Shown here piece by piece: positions 32,272-41,837 of a DNA stretch of 64,000 nucleotides. A program made the position numbers and the translations under genes. Each line of letters starts with the position of its first letter. Position 1 is the stretch's first letter. The DNA comes from Parcubacteria bacterium C7867-001 (lineage in GTDB: Bacteria > Patescibacteria > Paceibacteria > UBA9973 > UBA2103): contig LFCK01000001.1 in assembly GCA_001189095.1 (NCBI GenBank), positions 186,001-250,000 of the forward strand. Direction: 5' to 3'. Below the pieces are notes generated by a model. That model had not been told where the DNA came from, made no database searches, and saw nothing but the letters and a program-made list of their open reading frames with translations.

Positions 32272-32610
32272 ATGCTTGCACTCGTACACTGGATTGTCGT
32301 TACCGTCGCGATTCTTATCGCGGCCTACCTTATTCCGGGAATTACCGTTACCCTCGTCGGGGCCCTCGTACTCGCAGTTGTTCTCGGTATCATCAACGTC
32401 TTCTTCAAACCGATCATCAATCTGCTCACGCTCCCGTTTAATATCATTACGCTCGGACTTTTCTCGCTCATCGTAAATGCATTGCTCATCATGCTTGCGG
32501 GCATGATTGTTCCTGACTTCAGTGTAGATGGATTCTGGGCCGCATTCTTCTTCTCGATTGTGGTTTCGATTATCACGGCGCTCTTTGGTGCATTCGGTGC
32601 GAAGAAGTAA
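32272..32610 (+). CDS. Superfamily IV (Mycobacterial 4 TMS-type) phage holin family protein
   Basis: A 112-aa protein with four TM segments and the family core 'IINVFFKPIINLLTLPFNIITLGLF' region. The family (PF04020-type) is widespread in bacteria outside phages, and a housekeeping membrane role is more likely than lysis. TATACT lies about 40 nt upstream with no clear ribosome site. Confidence 0.85.
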   Translation: MLALVHWIVVTVAILIAAYLIPGITVTLVGALVLAVVLGIINVFFKPIINLLTLPFNIITLGLFSLIVNALLIMLAGMIVPDFSVDGFWAAFFFSIVVSIITALFGAFGAKK

Positions 32611-32664
32611 TCTTTTTCACCTTAGGAGGGCGGCTACACGCCGCGCATACCCTATACTGTCTAT

Positions 32665-35418
32665 ATGGCAGAAGGCATAGAAGGACCGGCGCGGCCCATC
32701 GCGACACCGGAAGATGAACTCGCGTATCTGCGAGAGCAAGTTGCTGCAAAAGAGCGCGAGCTCGCGGATTTAAAAAATGAAAGACCTCGACACGAAATCG
32801 TGCGCGAGCGTCTTGCTGCGCACCGCACCCAACCGAAAGAAGACGTTATGGCGCCGGGGTACGCACTTTCGCCTCAGGAATCGCACGAGCTTGCGCAAGG
32901 ACTCGATCCAGAAGCCGATGATGAAACCATGCAGGAGCTCCGCGCAATCATGGAGGAAAAAGGAGTTTTCAACGCGCTCTCGGTGCTCGAAAAACTTGCG
33001 AGCCCGCATCTCGAGGATGATTTCCATCGATTCCTCGTGCAATACATTTCGTCCGGCATTCCCGTACGTGGCTTTTCAGAGGGTCAGCCCGAATGGAAAG
33101 CATTGCATCTCACCCTCTTTGAGATTGCCCTTCCAGAAGCAAACCCCACTGACGACGAAGCGCAGACTCGCAGGAATAAATCACTCAAGGAGCTCGTTTC
33201 TGCGATGGAACAGTTCTATTCAGGCATGCTCGCGGTAGAGGACGCGTATGCGAACGAACCGCCGTATTTTACGGTGGAGCTCGCCGTGCCGGTCGACCGT
33301 CCGCACCTCATGTTCTATGTTTCAGTTCCGAACGGAAAGAAAGATCTCTTTCAAAAACAGGTGCTCGCTATTTTCCCAAATGCGGTCATCACGCCGCAGC
33401 CAAACGACTACAACATCTTCGCGCAGGACGGTACTGCGGTCGGTTCCTACGCTCATTTGCGCGACAACCCTGCGCTGGCGCTGAAGGACTACGAAGATTT
33501 CGATTACGACCCGCTCAACTCAATTCTGAACGCGTTCGCAAAGATAAATCCGGAAGGGGAAGGTGCTGCGCTTCAAATTATCATCCGCCCAGAGCGCACG
33601 AAGCATACGGATCACTATCGCAAAGTGCTGCACGCGCTTAGGAGTGGCGAAACACGCAGTCAGGCGCTCTCAACACCGGAATCCTTTGCTGGCGAAATGG
33701 CGCGTGAGGTGGGTTGGATGATTGTCCCGAAGCAAAAGAATAATGTTTCAGGATCAGGACTCAACGAATCAACCATCAAAGCGGTTGAGAAGAAGATCGC
33801 AGCGCCGGTCGTGCTCACGAATATCCGTCTCGTTGCGTCTTCCGCAGACGTGCATCATGCGGAGAGTGTTTTGAGCGAGCTTGAAGCGGCTTTCAATGCG
33901 TACGAAAATACGCAGGGCAACGGCATCCGCTTTACGCGCGTGAAGGGCGGCGCAGCAAAGAAGCATTTTCGTAATTTCTCCTTCCGTCTCTTCTCGCATG
34001 AGCCGAAAATGCCGCTTTCGTTGCGTGAATTGACGACGATGTATCACTTCCCACCGAAGGGAATCGAATCGTCACCACATCTGAAGCAGTCACGCTTCAC
34101 TATGGCCGCCGCGCCCATTGATTCTCCAAAGGAAGGGCTTTTGCTCGGTACCAATACGTTCCGTGGTGCGACGACCGAAATACGACTTGCTCCAGAAGAC
34201 CGCCTCCGCCATCTCTATGTGATTGGGCAAACCGGTACCGGTAAGACTTCCTACATGAAGACGCTTATCGATCAAGACATCAGAAATGGCGAAGGGGTTT
34301 GCTTTATTGATCCGCACGGTAACGACATCCTCGATGTTCTCTCTGCCATTCCGCCGGAGCGCTACGAAGACGTTATTTATTTCGACCCTGCACATCTCGA
34401 TCGTCCGTTCGGCCTCAATCTTCTCGAATACGATCCGCGGTATCCGGAACAAAAGACGTTCATCGTGAACGAAATTCTCGCCATCTTCCGTCGTTTGTAT
34501 GGCGATGTGCCGGAATCGATGGGTCCTGCCTTCGAGCAGTATTTCCGCAACGCAACGCTTCTGGTCATGGAGGATCCTGCGTCTGGCTCGACACTCCTCG
34601 ATATTTCGCGCGTGCTCAGTAATTCCGAATTCCGCAATCGCAAGCTCATGAAGAGCAATAACCCGATCGTGAATCAGTTCTGGGAGGAAATTGCGACCAA
34701 GGCGGAAGGGGAGGCGTCTTTGGCGAACATCGTGCCGTACATCACCAACAAATTCGACGACTTCACCGCGAACGATTTCATGCGTCCGATCATCGGTCAG
34801 CAGGAGTCGTCCTTCAAATTCCGTGAAGTCATGGACAATCGCAAGATTCTTCTCGTGAATCTCTCGAAGGGACGTCTTGGTGAACGAAACGCGAATCTTC
34901 TTGGTCTTATCATGGTCGGTAAATTGTTCATGGCGGCGCTTTCGCGCGCAGACACACCGGGGGCGAACTTCCCGCCGTTCTACTTCTATATCGACGAATT
35001 CCAGAACATCACCACCGACTCCATTCCGGGCATCCTTTCGGAAGCTCGCAAGTACAAGCTCTCGCTTACGATTGCGCACCAGTTCTTGAAGCAGATCGAT
35101 GAGAAGATTCGAGACGCCGTATTCGGCAACGTGGGCTCGATGTCCGTTTTCCGTGTCGGCGAAGAAGACGGAGAATTCTTTGCAAAGCAGTTTGCACCGG
35201 TGTTCTCTTCGCTCGACTTCGTGAATATCGAAAACTACAACGCGTATCTGCGCATTCTCTCGCGCGGTGTCCCGCAGAAGCCGTTCAACATAAAAACACT
35301 GCCGCCGGTGAAAAGTAACCCTGCGCAGGTCAACGACCTCCGCGAGCTCTCCTACCTTACTTATGGTCGGGATCGGGAGGTTGTGGAGGGGGCGATTCGG
35401 GAGCGGTATATGTCATAA
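32665..35418 (+). CDS. VirB4/TraG-like type IV secretion ATPase
   Basis: A 917-aa protein common in Patescibacteria. The first ~480 residues contain a short coiled coil (about 18-45) and a region with beta-rich repeats. The C-terminal ATPase has Walker A 'GQTGTGKTS' (about 519-527), 'FIDPHGND', Walker B 'FYIDEFQNI' and the TraG/TraD-like 'SEARKYKLSLTIAHQ'. No TM segment is evident, unlike coupling proteins with an N-terminal membrane domain. It probably drives DNA or protein transfer or a pilus-like machine; no other T4SS genes are in the window. TATACT (32653-32658) lies 6 nt before the ATG. Confidence 0.85.
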   Translation: MAEGIEGPARPIATPEDELAYLREQVAAKERELADLKNERPRHEIVRERLAAHRTQPKEDVMAPGYALSPQESHELAQGLDPEADDETMQELRAIMEEKGVFNALSVLEKLASPHLEDDFHRFLVQYISSGIPVRGFSEGQPEWKALHLTLFEIALPEANPTDDEAQTRRNKSLKELVSAMEQFYSGMLAVEDAYANEPPYFTVELAVPVDRPHLMFYVSVPNGKKDLFQKQVLAIFPNAVITPQPNDYNIFAQDGTAVGSYAHLRDNPALALKDYEDFDYDPLNSILNAFAKINPEGEGAALQIIIRPERTKHTDHYRKVLHALRSGETRSQALSTPESFAGEMAREVGWMIVPKQKNNVSGSGLNESTIKAVEKKIAAPVVLTNIRLVASSADVHHAESVLSELEAAFNAYENTQGNGIRFTRVKGGAAKKHFRNFSFRLFSHEPKMPLSLRELTTMYHFPPKGIESSPHLKQSRFTMAAAPIDSPKEGLLLGTNTFRGATTEIRLAPEDRLRHLYVIGQTGTGKTSYMKTLIDQDIRNGEGVCFIDPHGNDILDVLSAIPPERYEDVIYFDPAHLDRPFGLNLLEYDPRYPEQKTFIVNEILAIFRRLYGDVPESMGPAFEQYFRNATLLVMEDPASGSTLLDISRVLSNSEFRNRKLMKSNNPIVNQFWEEIATKAEGEASLANIVPYITNKFDDFTANDFMRPIIGQQESSFKFREVMDNRKILLVNLSKGRLGERNANLLGLIMVGKLFMAALSRADTPGANFPPFYFYIDEFQNITTDSIPGILSEARKYKLSLTIAHQFLKQIDEKIRDAVFGNVGSMSVFRVGEEDGEFFAKQFAPVFSSLDFVNIENYNAYLRILSRGVPQKPFNIKTLPPVKSNPAQVNDLRELSYLTYGRDREVVEGAIRERYMS

Positions 35419-35477
35419 ATCAGGCTTGCCTCTCTGCCGGTGGTATACTAATCGGGTATTAATCAATAGTTATTGCT

Positions 35478-35996
35478 ATGCAAATTACGTCTACGGGTAT
35501 CGCAGTCGCGCTCGCCGTTGTGCTCGCGCTCGGTCTTCTGTTCTTCGGTCCAGGCGCGCTCACGTTCCTTTTTCCGCAGGAAACGGCAGCATCGACCGAT
35601 AGCTCTGCATCTCCGGAAGGCACCACAACCACTATGGATCAAGCTTCAACTCAGGGGAGTCTCCCAACCACACTTACTGCAACCGATGTCGCTGTCGGTA
35701 CTGGCGCAGAAGCAAAGGCGGGCGACACGGTCACCGTTAATTACGTCGGTCAGCTTCCGGACGGCACCATTTTTGACGCGTCTCAGAATCATGGCCAACC
35801 GTTCAGCTTCACGCTCGGCGCGGGACAGGTTATCAAGGGTTGGGATCTCGGCGTCGCTGGCATGAAAGTCGGTGGTAAGCGCCAGCTCATCATTCCGCCA
35901 GATATGGCGTACGGTTCGCAGGGTGCTGGCGGCGTGATTCCTCCGAACGCAACACTCATCTTCGCCGTTGAACTCGTAGACGTTCAGTCGAAGTAA
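35478..35996 (+). CDS. FKBP-type peptidyl-prolyl cis-trans isomerase, secreted
   Basis: A 172-aa protein with a signal anchor (about 8-30), a Ser/Thr-rich linker, and one FKBP domain (about 80-171): 'VTVNYVGQLPDGTIFDAS', 'FTLGAGQVIKGWDLGVAGMK', 'MAYGSQG' and 'PPNATLIFAVELVDV'. It catalyses proline isomerisation in extracytoplasmic proteins. TATACT (35445-35450) lies 27 nt upstream. Its terminator overlaps the start of tgt. Confidence 0.93.
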   Translation: MQITSTGIAVALAVVLALGLLFFGPGALTFLFPQETAASTDSSASPEGTTTTMDQASTQGSLPTTLTATDVAVGTGAEAKAGDTVTVNYVGQLPDGTIFDASQNHGQPFSFTLGAGQVIKGWDLGVAGMKVGGKRQLIIPPDMAYGSQGAGGVIPPNATLIFAVELVDVQSK

Positions 35997-36013
35997 GACG
36001 CATATACCTTGCG

Positions 36014-36063
36014 AGAAATCGCTCCCATGGCTATGTTGAGCCAATGGGAGCGATTTCTTTTTC
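36014..36063 (+). terminator. FKBP terminator that contains the tgt start
   Basis: A 19-bp stem with one bulge (36014-36032 with 36039-36058), 6-nt loop and T5. The loop contains part of the TATGTT -10-like box of tgt, and the right arm and T tract are the first codons of tgt (ATG 36044). Confidence 0.85.
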
Positions 36064-37270
36064 TATAGACAAACGCAGCGGAAAGGCGCGGGCGGGTGTT
36101 TTGCATACGCCAAGCGGTGACATCAAGACACCTGCTTTTATTCCTGTTGGCACAAAGGCCGCAGTAAAAGGTGTTGATCCAGAAACACTTAAAGGCCTCG
36201 GTGCGCAGGTTGTGCTCGCGAATACCTACCACCTCTACCTCTCACCAAGCGAAAGCGTTGTACAGGAAGCTGGTGGACTTGCGAAATTCATGGGCGTCGA
36301 CACGCCGACGGTCACCGACTCGGGCGGGTTCCAAGTCTTCTCGCTCGGAAAAGGAATGAAACGCAAAATCACGCGTATTGAAGAGGAGGATAAGAATGTC
36401 GAGCAGAAGGGAACGTCCGTGTTCGATGAAGACGTTGCGAGTCAGCATGGCCAGCTCGCGATTATCGATGAAGAAGGAGTTACCTTCACGTCGCATATCG
36501 ACGGTTCGCTCCACCGGCTCACTCCCGAACGTTCCGTGGAAATCCAGCACGCGCTCGGCGCCGATTTCTTTTTCGCGTTCGATGAATGCACGTCACCGAC
36601 TGATCCGTATGACTATCAGAAAGAAGCGATGTTCCGAACCCATCGCTGGGCGGATCGCTCACTTAAGGCTCATCGCCAGAATCTTGAAGCGAACAAGAAG
36701 CAGGGAATCTACGGTATCGGACAGGGAGGTCAGTTCGAAGATTTGCGTCGCGAAAGCACGAAGACCATCGGTTCGATGGGCTTTGATGGTTTCGGGCTCG
36801 GTGGTGCGTTCAATAAAGTCAACGGCGAGAGTATGCTACCGCTCGCGCTCGCCTGCCTTGAAGAGTTGTCGGCAGACATGCCAGTGCATGGTCTCGGGGT
36901 TGGTGAGCCGGGAGATCTCTTGCTTGGCATTGCGAACGGCGTCGACACCTTTGATTGCGTTGCGCCGACACGTCATGGCCGCCATGGCACCATATATACG
37001 CGCCGTGGCCCCATTAATCTTTCGAATGAAAAGTACGTGCGGGATTTCTCGCCACTTGATCCAGAGACCGTCGTGAAGGGAACGGAGAAATTCACGAAGG
37101 CATACGTCTGCCATCTCCTGCGCAATAACGAAATTCTCGGGCAGGTGATTGCATCCATCCACAATCTCGGATTCATCATTGGTCTTGTCGATGGAGCGCG
37201 GGAAGCAATTCTGAACGGAACCTTCGAGCAGTACCGCGCAGACTTCGAGCGAGACTACTACGGCAAATAA
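36044..37270 (+). CDS. tgt: tRNA-guanine transglycosylase lacking the zinc cysteines
   Basis: Exchanges G34 of GUN-anticodon tRNAs for preQ1 or queuine. The 408 residues show 'FIPVGTKAAVKG', the base Asp in 'VTDSGGFQVFS' (92), the substrate loop 'FDECTSP', 'GIGQGGQFEDLR' and the nucleophile Asp in 'TFDCVAPTRHGRHGT' (304). The zinc site is abnormal: the usual C-x-C-x2-C is replaced by T-V-V-K-G-T around residues 342-347, while the His of 'SIHNLGF' remains. It also has an insertion at about 105-135. TATGTT (36032-36037) is 6 nt before the ATG, so a leaderless mRNA starts inside the FKBP terminator. Confidence 0.93.
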   Translation: MGAISFSIDKRSGKARAGVLHTPSGDIKTPAFIPVGTKAAVKGVDPETLKGLGAQVVLANTYHLYLSPSESVVQEAGGLAKFMGVDTPTVTDSGGFQVFSLGKGMKRKITRIEEEDKNVEQKGTSVFDEDVASQHGQLAIIDEEGVTFTSHIDGSLHRLTPERSVEIQHALGADFFFAFDECTSPTDPYDYQKEAMFRTHRWADRSLKAHRQNLEANKKQGIYGIGQGGQFEDLRRESTKTIGSMGFDGFGLGGAFNKVNGESMLPLALACLEELSADMPVHGLGVGEPGDLLLGIANGVDTFDCVAPTRHGRHGTIYTRRGPINLSNEKYVRDFSPLDPETVVKGTEKFTKAYVCHLLRNNEILGQVIASIHNLGFIIGLVDGAREAILNGTFEQYRADFERDYYGK

Positions 37271-37298
37271 AAACCGGCCCCTATAAGGGGTCGGTTTA
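37270..37298 (+). terminator. Intrinsic terminator of tgt
   Basis: Stem AAACCGGCCCCT / AGGGGTCGGTTT with one G-U pair, placed at the stop codon. Confidence 0.85.
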
Positions 37299-37301
37299 GC
37301 T

Positions 37302-37736
37302 TTAGAGCGGTTCGCTAGGCAGATGCCCATCGATCGCGGCGAGTGCTGGCGCCGCACCGACTCGTTTTTCGGAGTCTATGAGCGTACCGAGAATCTTGTC
37401 GAGCACTGGAAGAAAATCACTTGGGATTTCCTCGATGCGCTCAGCAAGGTACCGGAACCAATCTAGTCCGCCGACGGAGGGTGAGAAGAACCCCACGCTG
37501 AACGGATGCGCAACGCGGTCGACGGCTACATCGAGCTTCCACGAAGCATCTGGATACTCCGTGAGGTACTCAATGAACTCGACGGCCTTTGGGCAGTTCT
37601 GTTCCCTCCAGCGTTCACTGGCTTCTTCGGGAGCGAGTTTTGGTTTGACTCCCGAGAGATGTCCATCGAGCACAATGTGCTTGATATGCATAAGATGCTC
37701 TTCGGTTACGCGCGGATCTTTCCCGTACGTTATCAT
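37302..37736 (-). CDS. Hypothetical 144-aa protein
   Basis: The ATG at 37736 has AAAGGAG about 7 nt upstream, and the longer open frame upstream has no ribosome site. The protein is soluble and mostly helical with a conserved-looking Trp/Asp stretch 'PDASWKLDVAVDRVAHPFSVGFFSPS'. No family is recognised. It lies just downstream of, and in line with, the 73-aa gene at 37804 (minus strand), but a terminator separates them. It belongs to the Shine-Dalgarno class. Confidence 0.62.
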   Translation of the reverse strand: MITYGKDPRVTEEHLMHIKHIVLDGHLSGVKPKLAPEEASERWREQNCPKAVEFIEYLTEYPDASWKLDVAVDRVAHPFSVGFFSPSVGGLDWFRYLAERIEEIPSDFLPVLDKILGTLIDSEKRVGAAPALAAIDGHLPSEPL

Positions 37737-37770
37737 TTCAATTCTCCTTTCTGGATTCGTAATACAACGT

Positions 37771-37799
37771 AAAATCGGCGAGCGCAAGGCGCTCGCCGA
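37771..37799 (-). terminator. Intrinsic terminator of the 73-aa gene
   Basis: An 11-bp stem TCGGCGAGCGC / GCGCTCGCCGA with a short loop. On the minus strand a T4 run follows. Confidence 0.85.
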
Positions 37800-37803
37800 C
37801 GTC

Positions 37804-38025
37804 TCATTCTCGACAGTATTCCGGCCAGTAGTTTTCCGGAATGATGTCTTCAGGGCGGGGCTCGTATTCGAGCATCGCAAGCGCGACTTTCGAAACAAGC
37901 TCAATCTCGTGAGGGCTGGTGACGCTTCGGCCGATAAAATCAGAGCCGAGCACAAACCCTACTTCGAGATTTCTTGCAGCAAGCCGTTGCTCGAGTGCCT
38001 TAGTCGCTGGAAAGGCAGTATTCAT
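37804..38025 (-). CDS. Small hypothetical protein, 73 aa
   Basis: The ATG at 38025 follows AAAGGAA at 6 nt. The alternative upstream Met (38055) has none. It is soluble, with an acidic Pro-rich C-terminus ('YEPRPEDIIPENYWPEY'). No family is recognised; the clear ribosome site and terminator support a real gene. Confidence 0.6.
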   Translation of the reverse strand: MNTAFPATKALEQRLAARNLEVGFVLGSDFIGRSVTSPHEIELVSKVALAMLEYEPRPEDIIPENYWPEYCRE

Positions 38026-38092
38026 GTGAGTTCCTTTCTTTTCGAATAGAACCATACAAAGGAAGGACGAGCAATTATGCTATTCTCTCCCC

Positions 38093-40156
<2,064 letters not shown>

Positions 40157-40171
40157 TGCTACAATTTCCGC

Positions 40172-41266
40172 ATGAGTGTTCGTTCCATCCTCATGCTTCT
40201 GTTCGGCGGCGTGGTCGCGGCTGCGCTTGTCGTTATCATTGGTTCGCTTGCGTTCGTGAAGCAGCAAATAACGGTACTCTTTCCAGCGTCGGTTGCGCTC
40301 GCAAGCGATGACGCGCTCCGCATGCTGCTTATCGAGCAGGCTGTCGGTCTTGTCATTGCTTCGGTCGTCCTTTTGGGTGCGATGTTCTATGTCCTTGGTA
40401 AGACAGTGCTAACGCCGCTCAAGAAACTCACGACGGCGCTCGAGCAGTACGAAACGACTGGTGAGCGCATACCGCCTGAAGAGTTCGAGGAATCACCAAA
40501 AGAATTCCAAGACCTCATCGCCTCATTCGATGAGTTCACCGAACGTATCGAAGCTGCCCACCGGAACGATCTTGAGACGTCACGCATTAAATCAGACTTC
40601 ATCTCAACGGCAGCCCACCAACTGCGAACGCCGCTCACCGGCATTCGTTGGGCGCTCGAAGCGCTCCAGAAGGGCACGATGAACGATGATCAACGCGTGC
40701 TCGTGAACAGTGCGGTCGACAAGAGTCGCGATCTGGTCGCCATTGTTGGCACGTTGCTCGACATCTCCGCTATCGAGTCGGGGAAGTATAAATACAATTT
40801 CCAAGCGACCGATATGCATGCGCTCCTCGTGGAGGTCGCGAACGATTTTTCGTATCTCGCATCGAACTCAAAAGTTTCGCTCTTCTACGCGCAGGAGGAA
40901 GCGCCGCTCCCGCGTGCCCGCGTCGACCGCGACCGCATTAAATGGGTGCTCAACAACCTCGTCGAAAACGCGATACGCTATACGCCGCCTGACGGTACCG
41001 TCCGTCTTTCTGCTGAAGCCGGTCGCGAGCGGGTGACCATCCGCGTTCGGGACACCGGCATCGGTATCCCTGATAAAGACCGAGCAAACATCTTTGAACG
41101 TTTCTATCGCGCTGAAAATGCGACGGCGATGCAAAACGCAGGGAACGGCCTCGGCCTCTACATCGCTCGAACCATCGCGAAGGATCATGGTGGGGACCTC
41201 AATTTCGCTCCGAATGAAGGCGGTCGCGGCACGACCTTTATCCTTTCTGTGCCGGTAGCGCGCTAA
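40172..41266 (+). CDS. Sensor histidine kinase
   Basis: A 364-aa kinase: two TM segments (about 7-29 and 55-76) with a short 25-residue extracytoplasmic loop, a HAMP-like linker (about 78-135), HisKA with phospho-His149 in 'STAAHQLRTPLTG', and HATPase_c with N box 'NNLVENAIRY', G1 'DTGIGIP' and G2 'GNGLGLYI'. The tiny sensor loop suggests it senses membrane state. The receiver protein is encoded 25 bp downstream and is its likely partner. TACAAT (40160-40165) lies 6 nt before the ATG. Confidence 0.93.
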   Translation: MSVRSILMLLFGGVVAAALVVIIGSLAFVKQQITVLFPASVALASDDALRMLLIEQAVGLVIASVVLLGAMFYVLGKTVLTPLKKLTTALEQYETTGERIPPEEFEESPKEFQDLIASFDEFTERIEAAHRNDLETSRIKSDFISTAAHQLRTPLTGIRWALEALQKGTMNDDQRVLVNSAVDKSRDLVAIVGTLLDISAIESGKYKYNFQATDMHALLVEVANDFSYLASNSKVSLFYAQEEAPLPRARVDRDRIKWVLNNLVENAIRYTPPDGTVRLSAEAGRERVTIRVRDTGIGIPDKDRANIFERFYRAENATAMQNAGNGLGLYIARTIAKDHGGDLNFAPNEGGRGTTFILSVPVAR

Positions 41267-41291
41267 GGTAGCGGGAGTATAATCTTCATAC

Positions 41292-41684
41292 ATGACCGAT
41301 ACCCGATTCATCCTCGTTGCTGAAGACGATCCTGTGCTTAAAAACCTCCTCGGGCACACGTTCGCAGGGAAATATCAGACCCTCTACGCCTCAAATGGGC
41401 AGGAGGCACTCGACCTTTTCGAGGCAAACAAGCCAGCGGCAGTGCTCCTCGACCTCATGATGCCGGGTGTTGATGGCTTCGCCGTCATAGAAGGTATTCG
41501 GAAGCGAACGGATGAATATAAGGGCGTTCCCATCATCGTGGTCTCCAATCTTGGCCAACAGAAGGATATCGATCGCGCAAAAACGCTCGGCGCAAATGAA
41601 TACTTGGTAAAGGCAGAAGTTTCCGTTGAAGAAATCGTCGCAAAGATAGAATCCGTTCTTCAGGGAACTACTCCTGCTGTATAG
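41292..41684 (+). CDS. Single-domain response regulator (CheY-like)
   Basis: A 130-aa receiver domain: acidic pocket 'AEDD' (10-13), phospho-acceptor Asp54 in 'LLDLMMPGVDG', conserved Thr/Ser in 'IVVSNLG' and Lys in 'YLVKAEVS'. No output domain, so it acts through protein contacts. It is paired with the kinase just upstream. TATAAT (41278-41283) lies 8 nt before the ATG. Confidence 0.93.
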   Translation: MTDTRFILVAEDDPVLKNLLGHTFAGKYQTLYASNGQEALDLFEANKPAAVLLDLMMPGVDGFAVIEGIRKRTDEYKGVPIIVVSNLGQQKDIDRAKTLGANEYLVKAEVSVEEIVAKIESVLQGTTPAV

Positions 41685-41710
41685 GGCTGGATTTATTTTG
41701 TATTTCTACG

Positions 41711-41822
41711 GGGTCCCCATTCTGATGGGGAAACAATCGGCAGAAGACGACAGCGAACGGCGATAGCCGGAGCGTTAGTCTTCTGGTAAGATTGTTGTGT
41801 ACCTGTCCCGCCACGGACAGGA
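41711..41822. other. Intergenic hairpins before uvrA
   Basis: Two short perfect inverted repeats: TCCCCAT/ATGGGGA (about 41714-41731) and CCTGTCC/GGACAGG (about 41803-41821). The second resembles a small dispersed palindrome that I associate with other Patescibacteria genomes; that link is from memory and unproven. No gene is seen in 41685-41837. Confidence 0.45.
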
Positions 41823-41837
41823 TATGCTCATATCTAC

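Noticed and set aside
32272..32610. Prophage lysis gene (holin) evidence for a phage at 32 kb
   Set aside because: The superfamily IV holin-like family is common in bacterial core genomes, and no phage genes surround it.
34090..35079. 329-aa open frame antisense to the T4SS-like ATPase
   Set aside because: A shadow of a clear ATPase domain; composition reflects the opposite strand's codon bias.
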